A stretch of 43,054 bases of DNA from Sphaerimonospora mesophila NBRC 14179 = JCM 3151 (GTDB taxonomy: Bacteria; Actinomycetota; Actinomycetes; Streptosporangiales; Streptosporangiaceae). The translations under genes were made by a program, and so were the position numbers. Location: positions 1 through 43,054 of the forward strand of contig BCRI01000056.1 of NCBI GenBank assembly GCA_001552515.1. The letters are read 5' to 3'. Shown here one piece after another: positions 14,785 through 25,310 of the stretch; position 1 is the stretch's first letter, and every line of letters starts with the position of its first letter. The notes below the pieces were generated by a model. It made no database searches, was not told where the DNA came from, and was given only the letters and a program-made list of their open reading frames with translations.

Positions 14785-17700
14785 ATGCGCGAGCTGGACG
14801 GTAGAGGGACAGGGGCGAGGATCCGGCGGGTGCTGCGACGGGTCGCGGCCGTCACCGCGGCCGTCGCAGCGACGATCTCCGTGCAGGCCGGCCCTTCGCC
14901 GGCCCGGGCCGAGCCGCCGACCACCGCCGAATCGTCACCGATCGCCGGGTCGTCGCAGACCGCCGGGCTGCCTCCGGACACCGCGCTGACCGAGGCCGCC
15001 GCATCGGCGGCCGCACGCGCCTCGGGCCGGCCCGTGGAGGTGCTGTCGCATCGGGGCGAGACGCGAGAGGTGCGGGCTCTGCCGAACGGAAGGTTCGAGT
15101 TCGTCCAGCACCTGCGCCCGGTGCGCACCCGGCGAGAGGGGGCGTGGGCGGACGTCGATCCGACGCTCACCAGGCTGCCCGGCGGTGGGCTGGCGCCCGC
15201 CGCCTCGACGGTCGAACTGCGCCTGTCGGACGGGGGAACCGGGCCCTTCGCCGTCATGAGCAGGGCCGGCCGGCGGCTCAGCCTGACCTGGCCGCGGGCC
15301 CTGCCCGAGCCGGAGGTCAGCGGTGACACGGCGACCTACCCCGAGGTGCTGCCGGGCGTCGACCTGCGGGTGCGCGCAGAGGTCGACGGCTTCGCCCACG
15401 TCATCGTGGTCAAGACGCCCGAGGCCGCGCGCGACCCGGCACTGACCCGACTGCGCCTGCGTCTGGACACCGAGGGCGTGTCCGTCGAGATGGACGCGTC
15501 CGGCGTCCTGCGCGCTCGCGACACCGTCTCGGGGAACGACGTGTTCGAGGCGCCCGCGCCGCTCATGTGGGACTCCGGCCCGGCGGCCGCTCCGCGATCG
15601 GCGCCGTCGTCCCTCGTCGCCGACCTGGCAGAACCGTCGGTGGCACCGCCGGAGGGGGCGAACGTGGCCCGGCTCGGGGTGGGCGTGGGGTCCGGAGAGA
15701 TCACGCTGCTGCCCGACCCGGGCATGCTGACCGGGCCGCGGACCCGATTCCCCGTCTACATCGATCCCACCTGGAAGACGGTCGCCAGGTCGGCCCGCCT
15801 GATGGTCTCCAGCGGCTACCCGACCACCTCCTACTACAACTTCAGCGGTACGCAGGGGGTGGGCCTGTGCGATGTGCAGTACGACGGCGCCTGCGTGAAG
15901 GACCAGAAGAAGCGGTTGTTCTTCCGCATGCCCATCGGCGCGCTGGCGGGCAAATATGTGGTCTCGACCGAGTTCGTCGCCTACGAGACGCACGCCTACA
16001 ACTGCAAGAACCCCACGTCGGTCCAGCTCTGGCATGCCAGCGGATTCGGGTCGAGCTCGACGTGGAACAGCACCGACGACAACTGGATCAAGCGTCTCGC
16101 CTCCCGCGACGTGGCGTACTGCTCGCGTACCCCGGTGGAGTTCTCCACAGCGGCGCTGCGTGACGTGGTCCGCGCCGCGGTGAATCGCAAGGACGCCGTG
16201 ATCACGTTCGGCCTGCGCGCCTACTCCGAGTCGTCGATGGCCTGGTGGAAGCGCTTCGCCAACGACGCCTACCTGCGGATCGAGTACAACACCCCGCCGC
16301 CGCAGCCGTTGATGAAGAACCAGTCGATGAGCCCCGGCGGCCCGTGTGCGGCACCGGCGGCGGCGGTCCGGGTGAACAAGCCGCCCACCCTGTACGCGAT
16401 CCTGTTCGACCCGGACTCCGGTTCGGCGGCCAAGCTCAAGGCCGAGTTCAAGATCGCTTGGGATGGCGGCGAGTGGGTGTCCCCGCTGAGCGCGGCCAAG
16501 ACCACGGGCTCGACGTTCCAGGTCACCGCGCCGTCGACGATCCCGCAGAACACGCTGATCGGCTGGCACGTGCGCGCCTGGGACGGATACCAGTGGAGCC
16601 CGTGGAGCTCGGCGGGCAGCGCCACGGGCTGCTACTTCTACTACGACGCCACCGCGCCCGAGGCGCCGTCGGTCTCCTCCGCCGCCTACCCGCCGTCCGA
16701 TCCCGAAGACCCGGCCGATCCCTGGCACGACGGGGTGGGCCGGTACGGCGACTTCACGATCAGCACCACCCAGGCCGACGTGAACCGCTACTGGGTGGGG
16801 GTCAACACCACTCCATCGGCCGCGAACGAGTACCGTCCCGCCGCTCCCGGCGGCCCGGTCACGGTGCCGCTGATGCCCACGAAGGCGGGAGTCAACTTCC
16901 TGTACGTCAAGGCGGTCGACGCGGCGGGCAACGCCAGCGCCCCCACCGCGTACATGTTCCGGGTCGCCGCCGGCTCCGCCCCGCTGGTCCACTGGCCGCT
17001 GGACGAGCCCGCCGGCGCCACGGCGCTGACGGCAGAGGTCAGACCCGGCGTGCCCGCCGTCACCACCGGCACCGCCGGCGGGGTGACCCTGGGCGTGGAC
17101 GGCCAGGTGGGCACCGCGATGCGCGGAGACGGGGCCACGGGATACGCCCAGACCTCCGCTCCGGTGATCGACACGAGCGGCACGTACTCGGTGGCCGCCT
17201 GGGCCAGGATCGCCCACACCAACGGCTTCGCGACCATCCTCAACCAGGACGGCGACGTGGGCAGCGGCTTCTTCCTGCAGTACGTCCAGGACGACGACCG
17301 CTGGTCGTTCAGCCTGACCAACGCCGACGAGCCCAAGGGAGGAGTGCGCGTCCTGTCCGACGCGCCGCCCGCCGTGGGCGAATGGACGCACCTGCTCGGC
17401 GTGTACGACGCGGTGGCCAAGACCGCGCGGCTGTACGTCAACGGCGTGCTCCAGCAGGAGAAGCCGTTCACCGTGACCTGGAAGGCCACCGGCCCGATGG
17501 CCATCGGGCGGGCCAAGCACAGCGGCGCGAAGGTGGACTTCTTCCCCGGCGAGATCGACGACGTGCGGGTCTTCGACCGGGTGGTATCGGCGGACGAGGC
17601 GGCCGACCTGTTCACCCGGCATCCGGTCCTGGCCGGCCGGTGGAAGCTCAACACCGACGGTGCGGACGACTCGGGCCGGGGGCGGGCCCTGACCTTCGGC

Positions 17701-18312
17701 GACCAGGCCCATGTGGATCAGTCGGCGGGCTGGCTCGGCAGTCCGATGGGCGGTCTCGTCCTCGACGGCTCCGGCGACCACGCCGCCACCGCGCAGCAGG
17801 TCGTCGCCACCGACCGCAGCTTCACCGTGGCCGGCTGGGTCACGGCGGCCGCCCGGCCGGAATCGAAGGCGACGGTGTTCTCCCAGGCGGGCACCGCCAA
17901 CAGCGGTTTCATCCTTCGTTACGATCCCGCGGGCGACGGCGGATGGCAGGTGGAGATGCCCGACGCCGACACCGCCGGGGCGACCATGCAGCGCGCCGAC
18001 CACTCGGCCTATCAACTCCAGCTGCAGTGGGATCACGTGGCGGTGGTGTACGACTCGTTCGCCGACGTGCTGCGGCTCTACGTGAACGGCTGGCTGGAGG
18101 AGACCGAGACCCGGGTGTCCACCCGCTGGCACACCGTCGGGTTCGACGCCACCGGGCCGTTGCAGCTGGGCCGGGCCAAGACCGCCGGCACGTGGGGCGA
18201 GTACTGGCCCGGCGTCATCGACGACGTGTGGGCCTTCTCCGGAGTTCTCGACCAGGAACAGATACAGGTGCTGGCCGGATACACCGAGCTGCCCTCCGAG
18301 TCTCCCTTCTAG
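14785..18312 (+). CDS. Secreted LamG-domain protein
   Basis: This protein of about 1175 residues begins with an Arg-rich n-region, an Ala/Val-rich core and a cleavage site near PSPARA, so it is exported by Sec. The first 350 residues resemble the N-terminal region found in many actinobacterial surface proteins; a beta-rich central module of DNRLRE type follows (VYIDPTWKTVARS onward). Two LamG/concanavalin-like jelly-roll domains lie at about residues 730-950 and 955-1170; each has the VYDxxxxxxRLYVNG motif. Start ATG 14785 is preferred because the signal peptide begins there; the open frame runs back to 14689. It lies 42 bases before the RHS gene in the same direction, a pairing common in actinomycetes, and the two are probably co-expressed. 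Its ligand is not known. Confidence 0.85.
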   Translation: MRELDGRGTGARIRRVLRRVAAVTAAVAATISVQAGPSPARAEPPTTAESSPIAGSSQTAGLPPDTALTEAAASAAARASGRPVEVLSHRGETREVRALPNGRFEFVQHLRPVRTRREGAWADVDPTLTRLPGGGLAPAASTVELRLSDGGTGPFAVMSRAGRRLSLTWPRALPEPEVSGDTATYPEVLPGVDLRVRAEVDGFAHVIVVKTPEAARDPALTRLRLRLDTEGVSVEMDASGVLRARDTVSGNDVFEAPAPLMWDSGPAAAPRSAPSSLVADLAEPSVAPPEGANVARLGVGVGSGEITLLPDPGMLTGPRTRFPVYIDPTWKTVARSARLMVSSGYPTTSYYNFSGTQGVGLCDVQYDGACVKDQKKRLFFRMPIGALAGKYVVSTEFVAYETHAYNCKNPTSVQLWHASGFGSSSTWNSTDDNWIKRLASRDVAYCSRTPVEFSTAALRDVVRAAVNRKDAVITFGLRAYSESSMAWWKRFANDAYLRIEYNTPPPQPLMKNQSMSPGGPCAAPAAAVRVNKPPTLYAILFDPDSGSAAKLKAEFKIAWDGGEWVSPLSAAKTTGSTFQVTAPSTIPQNTLIGWHVRAWDGYQWSPWSSAGSATGCYFYYDATAPEAPSVSSAAYPPSDPEDPADPWHDGVGRYGDFTISTTQADVNRYWVGVNTTPSAANEYRPAAPGGPVTVPLMPTKAGVNFLYVKAVDAAGNASAPTAYMFRVAAGSAPLVHWPLDEPAGATALTAEVRPGVPAVTTGTAGGVTLGVDGQVGTAMRGDGATGYAQTSAPVIDTSGTYSVAAWARIAHTNGFATILNQDGDVGSGFFLQYVQDDDRWSFSLTNADEPKGGVRVLSDAPPAVGEWTHLLGVYDAVAKTARLYVNGVLQQEKPFTVTWKATGPMAIGRAKHSGAKVDFFPGEIDDVRVFDRVVSADEAADLFTRHPVLAGRWKLNTDGADDSGRGRALTFGDQAHVDQSAGWLGSPMGGLVLDGSGDHAATAQQVVATDRSFTVAGWVTAAARPESKATVFSQAGTANSGFILRYDPAGDGGWQVEMPDADTAGATMQRADHSAYQLQLQWDHVAVVYDSFADVLRLYVNGWLEETETRVSTRWHTVGFDATGPLQLGRAKTAGTWGEYWPGVIDDVWAFSGVLDQEQIQVLAGYTELPSESPF

Positions 18313-18354
18313 GGATGCGACCTGGCAGTCACCTACCTGTCGAAGGGAGATGCG

Positions 18355-21300
18355 GTGCGTACTGGCGGGGTCCGGGCGGTCGCGATCGCGGCGGTTCTGT
18401 CCACCATGATCATGCAGTTGCAGGTGGCGCCTTCGCAGGCGCGACCGGAGAGTCAGGCGCAGGTCGAGACGTCGCCGGGCGGGCGTCCGCGAGTGGCCGA
18501 CCTGACCCCGGTGGTGCAGGGCGATCCGGTCAGGACGCTGCCGCGCCCAGCGGATCCGCCGGCGCACGGCCGGGTCGACCCGCCGATCTGGCCGGCGGGC
18601 GAGGCGGAGGTCGCGCTGACCGCGGCGAGCCGGGAGCGACCCGTACGGGCGGGCGCGCTGCCGGTGTGGGTGGGCGCCACAGGCCCGGCCGATCACGACG
18701 CCGGTGTGCGGGTGCGCGTACTGAACGGCCGGGACGCACACACGAAGACGGCGGGTACGGCCGGCGCACGCGGCGGCACCGAAGGGACAGCCAAGGCGCT
18801 GGGAACGCGGGGATCGGACGACCCGATCCGGATCAGCCTGGAGTCCCCCTCGGCGGAGCGGGTCACGGTGTCGCTCGACTACACCGGCTTCACCGAGGCG
18901 TACGGCGGCTCCTACGGCTCGCGGCTGCGCCTGGCGCGGCTGCCCGCGTGCGCGTCGACCACCCCGGAACGGCCGGAGTGCGGTGATCTGACGCCGTTGC
19001 CCACTCGCAACGACGGTGAGAACGGGACGCTCAGCGCCGACGTCGGCCTGGCGGCCGGCCAGGCCACGGTGCTCGCTTTGGCGGCCGCCCCCGAGAGCGA
19101 CAAGGGCGATTACAAGGCGACCACACTGTCCTCCTCGGCCACCTGGCAGGTCGGCGGCAACTCCGGCGACTTCACCTGGTCCTATCCGCTTCGGGTGCCG
19201 CCGGTGCCCGGCGGACTCGATCCCGACCTGGCCATCGGCTACTCCTCGGGGTCCGTGGACGGGCGCACCGCCAACACCAACAACCAGCCCAGCTGGGTGG
19301 GGGAGGGCTTCGATCTGTGGCCCGGATACGTGGAGCGGAGCTACAAGCCGTGCTCACAGGACGGCGCGCCCAAATCCAACGGGGTCGACCCCGGCGACCA
19401 GTGCTGGGCCTACGACAACGCCACGGTCACCTGGAACGGCAAGGGCGGCGAACTGATCAAGGCGGGCGACGGCACCTGGCGGATGAAGGGCGACGACGGC
19501 ACCCGGTTCGAGCGGCTGACCGCCGCCTCGACGGGCAACGGCGACGACGACGGGGAGTACTGGAAGGCCACCACCACCGACGGCACCCAGTACTTCTTCG
19601 GCCTGAACCGCCTCCCGGGCTGGACCTCGGAACGGCCGCAGACCGGCTCCGCCTGGACCACCCCGGTGTTCGGCGACGACGCGGGCGAGCCCTGCCACGA
19701 CGCCGCCGGGTTCGACCGGTCGTGGTGCCGCCAGGCCTGGCGGTGGAACCTCGACTATGTCGTGGACACCAACGGCAACGCGATCGCCTACTACTACACC
19801 AAGGAGACCAACCGCTACGGCCGCAACGTCTCCACCTCCGCCGACACCTCTTATGACCGCGGCGGTCACCTGGAGCGAATCGAGTACGGCCTGCGCACCG
19901 GCGCCCTGTTCGCCGGCCCCCCGGCGAAGGTCGTCTTCACCACCGCGGAGCGGTGCCTGCCCGACTCGGCCTTCGACTGCGCGTCCGGGAAGATCGGAGA
20001 CCGGCCCGAGCGGTGGCCGGACGTGCCGTGGGACCAGAACTGCACCTCCGACTGCACCAAGCACGGCAAGATCTCTCCGACGTTCTGGTCGCGCAAGCGG
20101 CTCACCGGCGTCACCACCCAGATCCGGCGGGCCGACGGGACCTACCGGGACGTGGACGCGTGGAAGCTGTCCCACATATGGGGCGACGCCGACATCGACC
20201 GCGCGCTGCTGCTGCGCTCGATCGAGCACACCGGGCGGGCGGGCGGCACGGCCGTCACCCTGCCGAAGGTCACCTTCAACCACGTGCAGCTGATGAACCG
20301 GGTGGACAGATCCGGCGACGACATCCCGCCGTTCATCAAGTACCGGGTCGGAGCGATCTACGACGAGTACGGCGGCCAGGTCGACGTCGACTACTCCACC
20401 ACCGACTGCACGCTGTCCGATCTGCCCACCCCCGAGACCAACACCCGTCGCTGCTTCCCCACCTACTGGCAGCCCCCCGGGCACGACGAACCCATCCGGG
20501 ACTGGTTCCACAAGTACGTCGTCACCCGGACCGTGGTCTCCGACCGTACGGCCCGAGCCCCCGACATGGTCACCACCTACACCTACCTCGGCGGCGCCGC
20601 CTGGCATTTCGACGACGACGACGGGTTGACCAAGACCAAGGAGAAGACCTGGTCGCAGTGGCGCGGGTACGGCCGGGTGCGCGTCACCACGGGAAGCGCT
20701 GACCAGCCGCTGTCGCGCACCGAGCACCTGTTCCTGCGGGGCATGGACGGCGACCGCCGCGCCCCGTCGGGTGGCGTCAAGAGCGTCACCGTCTCAGACG
20801 ATGAGGGAGGGACCCACGTGGACCACGAGGGCCTGGCCGGATTCGAACTGCAGCGTACGGAGTACACCGGCCCCGACGGCGTCGTGTACACGCGCACGGT
20901 GAACACGCCCTGGCGTCACGAGACGGCCAGACGCGTCCGCTCGTGGGGCACCACCGTCGCGAACCTCACCGGCGTCGCCACCACCAGGACGTGGACGGCC
21001 CTGTCCGACGGGGGCCGCCGCCAGACCCGCGTCGACACCGCACACGACACCGTGACCGGGCTGCCCCTCCAGGTGGACGACCAGGCGGACGTGTCCACGG
21101 CGTCGGACGACCTGTGCACCCGTACCACCTACGCGATCAACGCGACCGCCTGGCTGCGCGAACTGCCCTCCCGGGTGGAGACCGTCGCCGCGCGCTGCTC
21201 GGCCACCCCCGACCGGTCCAGGCAGCTCGTGTCCGACACCCGGACCTCCTACGACGGCCGGGGCTTCGGCGAGGCGCCGACCAAGGGCGACGCCACCATG

Positions 21301-24300
21301 GTCGAGGAGATCGCCTCCCACGACGGCACGACGGCACGCTACATCCCGGTGGCCCGCACCGGGTACGACCCCTACGGGCGGTCGGTGAGCGTCAAGGACG
21401 CCCTGGGGAACACCACGACCACCGCCTACACCGAGACCGCCGGGCTGACCGTCAAGACCACGGTGACCGGGCCTCCGGCGACGCCGGGCGTGCCCGGCAG
21501 CGCCCACGTCACCACGACCGTCCTCGACCCCGCGTGGGGGCTGCCCACCGCGGAGACCGACCCCGGCGGGCGCACCACGACCATCGCCTACGACTCGCTC
21601 GGCCGCACGGTCAAGGTGTGGGCCGGCCTGCCCACCAGCGCCACCCCCACCGCCGAGTACGCCTACCGGATCGAAGAGGGGAAGATCGCCGCAGTCACCA
21701 CCAGGACGCCGACCCCCGAGGGCGGGCAGCGCGTGCGCCACGACCTCTACGACGGGCTGCTCCGCCAACGCCAGACCCAGGTGGAGGGCCCCGACGGCGG
21801 CCGCGTGATCGAGGACACCTTCTACGACAGCCGCGGCAACGTCACCAGGACGTACGCCCCCTACTACGCGACCGGAGCCCCCACCCCCAGCCTGTTCGGC
21901 GTGGCCGATCCCGGTGACGTGGAGGCGCAGGTCCAGACCGACCACGACGGTCTCGGCCGGGTCACCGTCGAACGGCAACTGATCGGGGGCAACGACACCC
22001 GGGAGATCTGGCGGACCGTCACCACCTACGGCGGTGACTGGGTGGCCGTCGACCCGCCGGACGGCGGCATTCCCACCCGCACCTACACCGACGCCAGGGG
22101 CCACACCACAGAAGTGCGGCAGTACCAGGGCGACTCGCCGACCGGGGCCTACACCGCGAGCACCTACACCTACACCCCGGGTGGCGAGCTCGCCACCATC
22201 GCGGACGCGGCGGGCAACGCCTGGACGACCGGCTACGACCTGCGCGGCCGGCAGATCAGGGTTGAGGACCCCGACCGCGGCACCACCCGGTACACCTACG
22301 ACGACCTCGACCGGGTCACCTCCGAGACCGACGCGAGAGGCCGCACGCTGGTCCACCGATACGACCCGCTGGGCCGGGAGATCGAGACCCGGGAGGGCTC
22401 CGCCGACGGCACTCTGCTGCGCTCCTGGACCTACGACACCCTGCGCAAGGGACTGCTCACCTCCGCCACCGCCCATGCCGGGGGCCGGTCGTACACGAGC
22501 AGGATCGACGTGTACGACAGGCAGAACCGCCCGGTGCGGCAGACCGTCACGATCCCCTCGGGTGAGGGCGCGCTGGCCGGCGACTACACCTTCAGCACCG
22601 CCTACAACCCCGACGGTTCCGTACAGTCCACCGGTTTTCCGGCCGCGGGCGACCTGCCGGCCGAGACCGTGGGCGTCGTCTACGACGCCCTGGCCCGGCC
22701 CGTCCGGCTGACCGGCAGCCTCGGCGCCTACGTCACCGCCACCGCGTACTCCAGGACGGGCCGGCCGTTGCAGTACGCCCTGAACGCCGGAGGCAAGACG
22801 GTCTATCAGACCTTCACCTGGGAGTACGGCACCGACCGGCTGGCCACCTCACGTGTCGACCGGGAGGGCGTCGCCGGGGTGGACCGGGAGGCGAGGTACA
22901 CCTACAACCCGGCCGGGGACTTCACCGCCATCTCCGACGTCTCCAGGTCCGGCACCGACACCCAGTGCTTCCGCTACGACCACCTGCGACGGCTGAGCGA
23001 GGCGTGGACCCAGGCGTCCGCCTCCTGCGCCGCGGCGCCCACGCCGGGGGCGATCGGCGGTCCCGCTCCCTACTGGCACGGTTACACCTACGACGCGGCC
23101 GGCAACCGGGCGACCGAGACGTGGCACGGGCTGAACGGCCAGGCCGACACCCGCCGCGACTACACCTACGACCGGCCGGGCAGCGGGCACCTGCTCGTCG
23201 AGGTCGCGCAGTCCGGCGGCGCCGGTGCGCGCACCGACTCCTTCGGCTACGACCCCACCGGCAACACGGTCTCCCGCACCGGTCCGACCGCCGCCCAGTC
23301 CCTCACCTGGGACTCCTTCGGCGACCTGAGCTCGGTCACCGAGGCGGGCTCCACCACCTCCTTCGTGTACGACGTCGACGGTGAGCGACTGCTGCGCCGC
23401 GACCCCTCCGGCGTCACCCTGTATCTGGCCGGCATGGAGGTGCGTCTGGCCAAGGGTGCGAGCACGGTGACGGCCACCCGTTACTACGCGCACAACGGGG
23501 AGACGGTCGCGGTGCGCACCGGTCGCGGGGTGTCCCTGCTGGCCGCGGATCACCAGGACACGGCGCTGCTGGCCGTCGACGCCGCCACGCAGGAGCTCAC
23601 CCAGCGGCGCTTCACCCCCTTCGGCGCTCCACGCGGCACCGCCGTAGGCATCTGGCCGGACGAGCGCGCCTTCGTCGGCGGCACCGCCGACCGGGCCACC
23701 GGCCTGACCCATCTCGGCGCCCGTGAGTACGACCCGGCGATCGGCCGGTTCCTGTCGGTGGATCCGCTGTTCAACATGGAGTATCCACAGAGCTGGAACG
23801 GCTACTCCTACGCCAACCACAGCCCGATCACGCTGAGCGACCCCGACGGGCTCGACGGCCCGCTGCGCGGCAACACCAACTGCTACTACTCGGGCAAGGG
23901 CTGCACCAGGACACCACCCTGCTGGGGCTGGGAGTGCACCGGCGCCGGTTTCCGCTGGTACGTCGCCCCGAAGCCGAGGTCGGACTGCTGGGGCTGGGAG
24001 TGCACGGACGGCGGCGGCACGGCGGACAGGTGGACCCCGCGCTACAGCACACCCGTCTACAAGGCCCCGGTTCGGCGGTGCGACTGGAAGTGCAAGCTCA
24101 AGAACGGAGCGGTCTGGACCGGCAAGGCCGCCTGGAACGGCATCCAGTTCGCCATAGAACACCGAGCGGAGATCCTTGCCGGCTGCGCGCTGGTCTTGTC
24201 GACCGTGGCGATCGGAACGGTCTGCGCGGTGGCCGGCACGATCAACTCAGCCGGGACCGCCATCTACCAATTCCACAAGGGCAATACCAAGGACGGGCTG

Positions 24301-24636
24301 CTCAATCTTGCGGGGATGGGGCTCGGCGGAGCCGGCAACGGCTTCCACCTCGCCGGCAGGATGGCCGCCAAGAGGTCGGGCAAGCTGCTGTTGAAGTCGG
24401 AACGCGTCATGGCGAGGAAGTCCCCGGAGATACCGGGGCTCAAGCCGGCCGGAAGACTGGACAGGGCGCAGTGGAACATGCGGACGGCGCACCGCATGCG
24501 GGTGTCCCGGAGGGCGATCCAGAGAGCGAACACCTGGCACCTGCGATCCCTGCGGATGGGCAGGGGTGACCTGAACTACAACTACCGCGGCTACATGCTG
24601 ACGATGGCCCCGCCGATCCTCGGCAACTACGGCTGA
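18355..24636 (+). CDS. Secreted RHS/YD-repeat protein with variable C-terminal tail
   Basis: This 2093-residue protein starts at GTG 18355 after GAAGGGA and has a signal peptide ending near PSQARP. A SpvB/TcaC-like beta region (about residues 240-700) precedes a long series of YD repeats such as YDPYGRS, YDSLGRT, YDLRGRQ and YDPLGRE (about 1000-1700). The RHS core ends with LGAREYDPAIGRFLSVDPL and YANHSPITLSDPDG (about 1784-1835). The final ~255 residues are unique: two copies of CWGWECT, a hydrophobic stretch (ILAGCALVLSTVAIGTVCAV), then a basic tail rich in Arg and Lys. RHS proteins form a hollow shell that often encloses a C-terminal toxin. I do not recognise the tail, and no immunity gene follows: the next gene is convergent and overlaps by ten bases. 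Confidence 0.93.
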   Translation: MRTGGVRAVAIAAVLSTMIMQLQVAPSQARPESQAQVETSPGGRPRVADLTPVVQGDPVRTLPRPADPPAHGRVDPPIWPAGEAEVALTAASRERPVRAGALPVWVGATGPADHDAGVRVRVLNGRDAHTKTAGTAGARGGTEGTAKALGTRGSDDPIRISLESPSAERVTVSLDYTGFTEAYGGSYGSRLRLARLPACASTTPERPECGDLTPLPTRNDGENGTLSADVGLAAGQATVLALAAAPESDKGDYKATTLSSSATWQVGGNSGDFTWSYPLRVPPVPGGLDPDLAIGYSSGSVDGRTANTNNQPSWVGEGFDLWPGYVERSYKPCSQDGAPKSNGVDPGDQCWAYDNATVTWNGKGGELIKAGDGTWRMKGDDGTRFERLTAASTGNGDDDGEYWKATTTDGTQYFFGLNRLPGWTSERPQTGSAWTTPVFGDDAGEPCHDAAGFDRSWCRQAWRWNLDYVVDTNGNAIAYYYTKETNRYGRNVSTSADTSYDRGGHLERIEYGLRTGALFAGPPAKVVFTTAERCLPDSAFDCASGKIGDRPERWPDVPWDQNCTSDCTKHGKISPTFWSRKRLTGVTTQIRRADGTYRDVDAWKLSHIWGDADIDRALLLRSIEHTGRAGGTAVTLPKVTFNHVQLMNRVDRSGDDIPPFIKYRVGAIYDEYGGQVDVDYSTTDCTLSDLPTPETNTRRCFPTYWQPPGHDEPIRDWFHKYVVTRTVVSDRTARAPDMVTTYTYLGGAAWHFDDDDGLTKTKEKTWSQWRGYGRVRVTTGSADQPLSRTEHLFLRGMDGDRRAPSGGVKSVTVSDDEGGTHVDHEGLAGFELQRTEYTGPDGVVYTRTVNTPWRHETARRVRSWGTTVANLTGVATTRTWTALSDGGRRQTRVDTAHDTVTGLPLQVDDQADVSTASDDLCTRTTYAINATAWLRELPSRVETVAARCSATPDRSRQLVSDTRTSYDGRGFGEAPTKGDATMVEEIASHDGTTARYIPVARTGYDPYGRSVSVKDALGNTTTTAYTETAGLTVKTTVTGPPATPGVPGSAHVTTTVLDPAWGLPTAETDPGGRTTTIAYDSLGRTVKVWAGLPTSATPTAEYAYRIEEGKIAAVTTRTPTPEGGQRVRHDLYDGLLRQRQTQVEGPDGGRVIEDTFYDSRGNVTRTYAPYYATGAPTPSLFGVADPGDVEAQVQTDHDGLGRVTVERQLIGGNDTREIWRTVTTYGGDWVAVDPPDGGIPTRTYTDARGHTTEVRQYQGDSPTGAYTASTYTYTPGGELATIADAAGNAWTTGYDLRGRQIRVEDPDRGTTRYTYDDLDRVTSETDARGRTLVHRYDPLGREIETREGSADGTLLRSWTYDTLRKGLLTSATAHAGGRSYTSRIDVYDRQNRPVRQTVTIPSGEGALAGDYTFSTAYNPDGSVQSTGFPAAGDLPAETVGVVYDALARPVRLTGSLGAYVTATAYSRTGRPLQYALNAGGKTVYQTFTWEYGTDRLATSRVDREGVAGVDREARYTYNPAGDFTAISDVSRSGTDTQCFRYDHLRRLSEAWTQASASCAAAPTPGAIGGPAPYWHGYTYDAAGNRATETWHGLNGQADTRRDYTYDRPGSGHLLVEVAQSGGAGARTDSFGYDPTGNTVSRTGPTAAQSLTWDSFGDLSSVTEAGSTTSFVYDVDGERLLRRDPSGVTLYLAGMEVRLAKGASTVTATRYYAHNGETVAVRTGRGVSLLAADHQDTALLAVDAATQELTQRRFTPFGAPRGTAVGIWPDERAFVGGTADRATGLTHLGAREYDPAIGRFLSVDPLFNMEYPQSWNGYSYANHSPITLSDPDGLDGPLRGNTNCYYSGKGCTRTPPCWGWECTGAGFRWYVAPKPRSDCWGWECTDGGGTADRWTPRYSTPVYKAPVRRCDWKCKLKNGAVWTGKAAWNGIQFAIEHRAEILAGCALVLSTVAIGTVCAVAGTINSAGTAIYQFHKGNTKDGLLNLAGMGLGGAGNGFHLAGRMAAKRSGKLLLKSERVMARKSPEIPGLKPAGRLDRAQWNMRTAHRMRVSRRAIQRANTWHLRSLRMGRGDLNYNYRGYMLTMAPPILGNYG

Positions 24637-25310
24637 GTCGAGGGACGTGCGGCCCGGCCGGGTCTGACCAGGCCGTGCTCATAGGCGAAGGCGACCGCCT
24701 GGGCGCGGCTGGACAGGCCCAGCTTGGCCATGGTCCGGTTGAGGTGCGTCTTCACCGTGGCCTCGGCCACGGACAGCCGGTCGGCGATCTCCCGGTTGGA
24801 CAGCATGCGCGCCACCAGCGTCAGCACCTCGGTCTCCCGCGCGGTGAGACCTTCGAAGCGGGCCCCGGAGACGGCCGGACGGCAGCAGGACTCGACCAGC
24901 CGCCGGAGGGCGGCCGGGACCAGCAGCACGTCGCCGCCGGCCAGGGTGTGGATGGCGGCGAGCAGCCGCTCGGGCGGGGTGTCCTTCAACAGGAAGCCGG
25001 AGGCGCCCGCGAGCACCGCGTCGTATACGTACTCGTCCAGGTCGAAAGTGGTGAGGATGAGGACCCTCGGGGCGTCGCGTCCCAGGGCCGAGATGATCTC
25101 TCGGGTGGCGTCTATCCCGCTCATGCCGGGCATCCGTACGTCCATCAGCACGACATCGGGCCGGACGGCCTGCGCCAGCAGCAGGGCCTCCCCGCCGTCG
25201 GCCGCCTCCCCGGCCACCTCCAGCCCGGGGTCCGCGCGGATCAGCGCGGCCAGACCCGCCCGGACCAGGACCTGATCCTCGGCGACAAGTACTGCGGTCA
25301 TCGACCTCAT
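24627..25310 (-). CDS. NarL/LuxR-type response regulator
   Basis: This 227-residue protein has a receiver domain with phospho-acceptor D57 (VVLMDVRMPG), the conserved Thr (ILTTFD) and Lys (LLKDTPP), and a C-terminal LuxR helix-turn-helix (LTARETEVLTLVARMLSNREIADRLSVAEATVKTHL). It overlaps the kinase gene by ATGA (25307-25310), so the two form a two-component pair. ATG 25301 is an alternative start that matches the usual N-terminus better. It ends inside the last codons of the RHS gene on the other strand, so the pair may influence RHS transcription by interference. The signal and target genes are not known. Confidence 0.93.
   Translation of the reverse strand: MRSMTAVLVAEDQVLVRAGLAALIRADPGLEVAGEAADGGEALLLAQAVRPDVVLMDVRMPGMSGIDATREIISALGRDAPRVLILTTFDLDEYVYDAVLAGASGFLLKDTPPERLLAAIHTLAGGDVLLVPAALRRLVESCCRPAVSGARFEGLTARETEVLTLVARMLSNREIADRLSVAEATVKTHLNRTMAKLGLSSRAQAVAFAYEHGLVRPGRAARPSTQP

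Noticed and set aside
14935-18741. A 1268-codon open frame on the minus strand across the LamG gene
   Set aside because: It is antisense to a protein with a signal peptide and two LamG domains, has His/Arg/Gly/Pro-rich translation and no domain. Long antisense frames are usual in high-GC DNA.
20794-22476. A 560-codon minus-strand frame inside the RHS gene
   Set aside because: It lies opposite clear YD repeats and is Gly/Val-rich without any recognisable domain.
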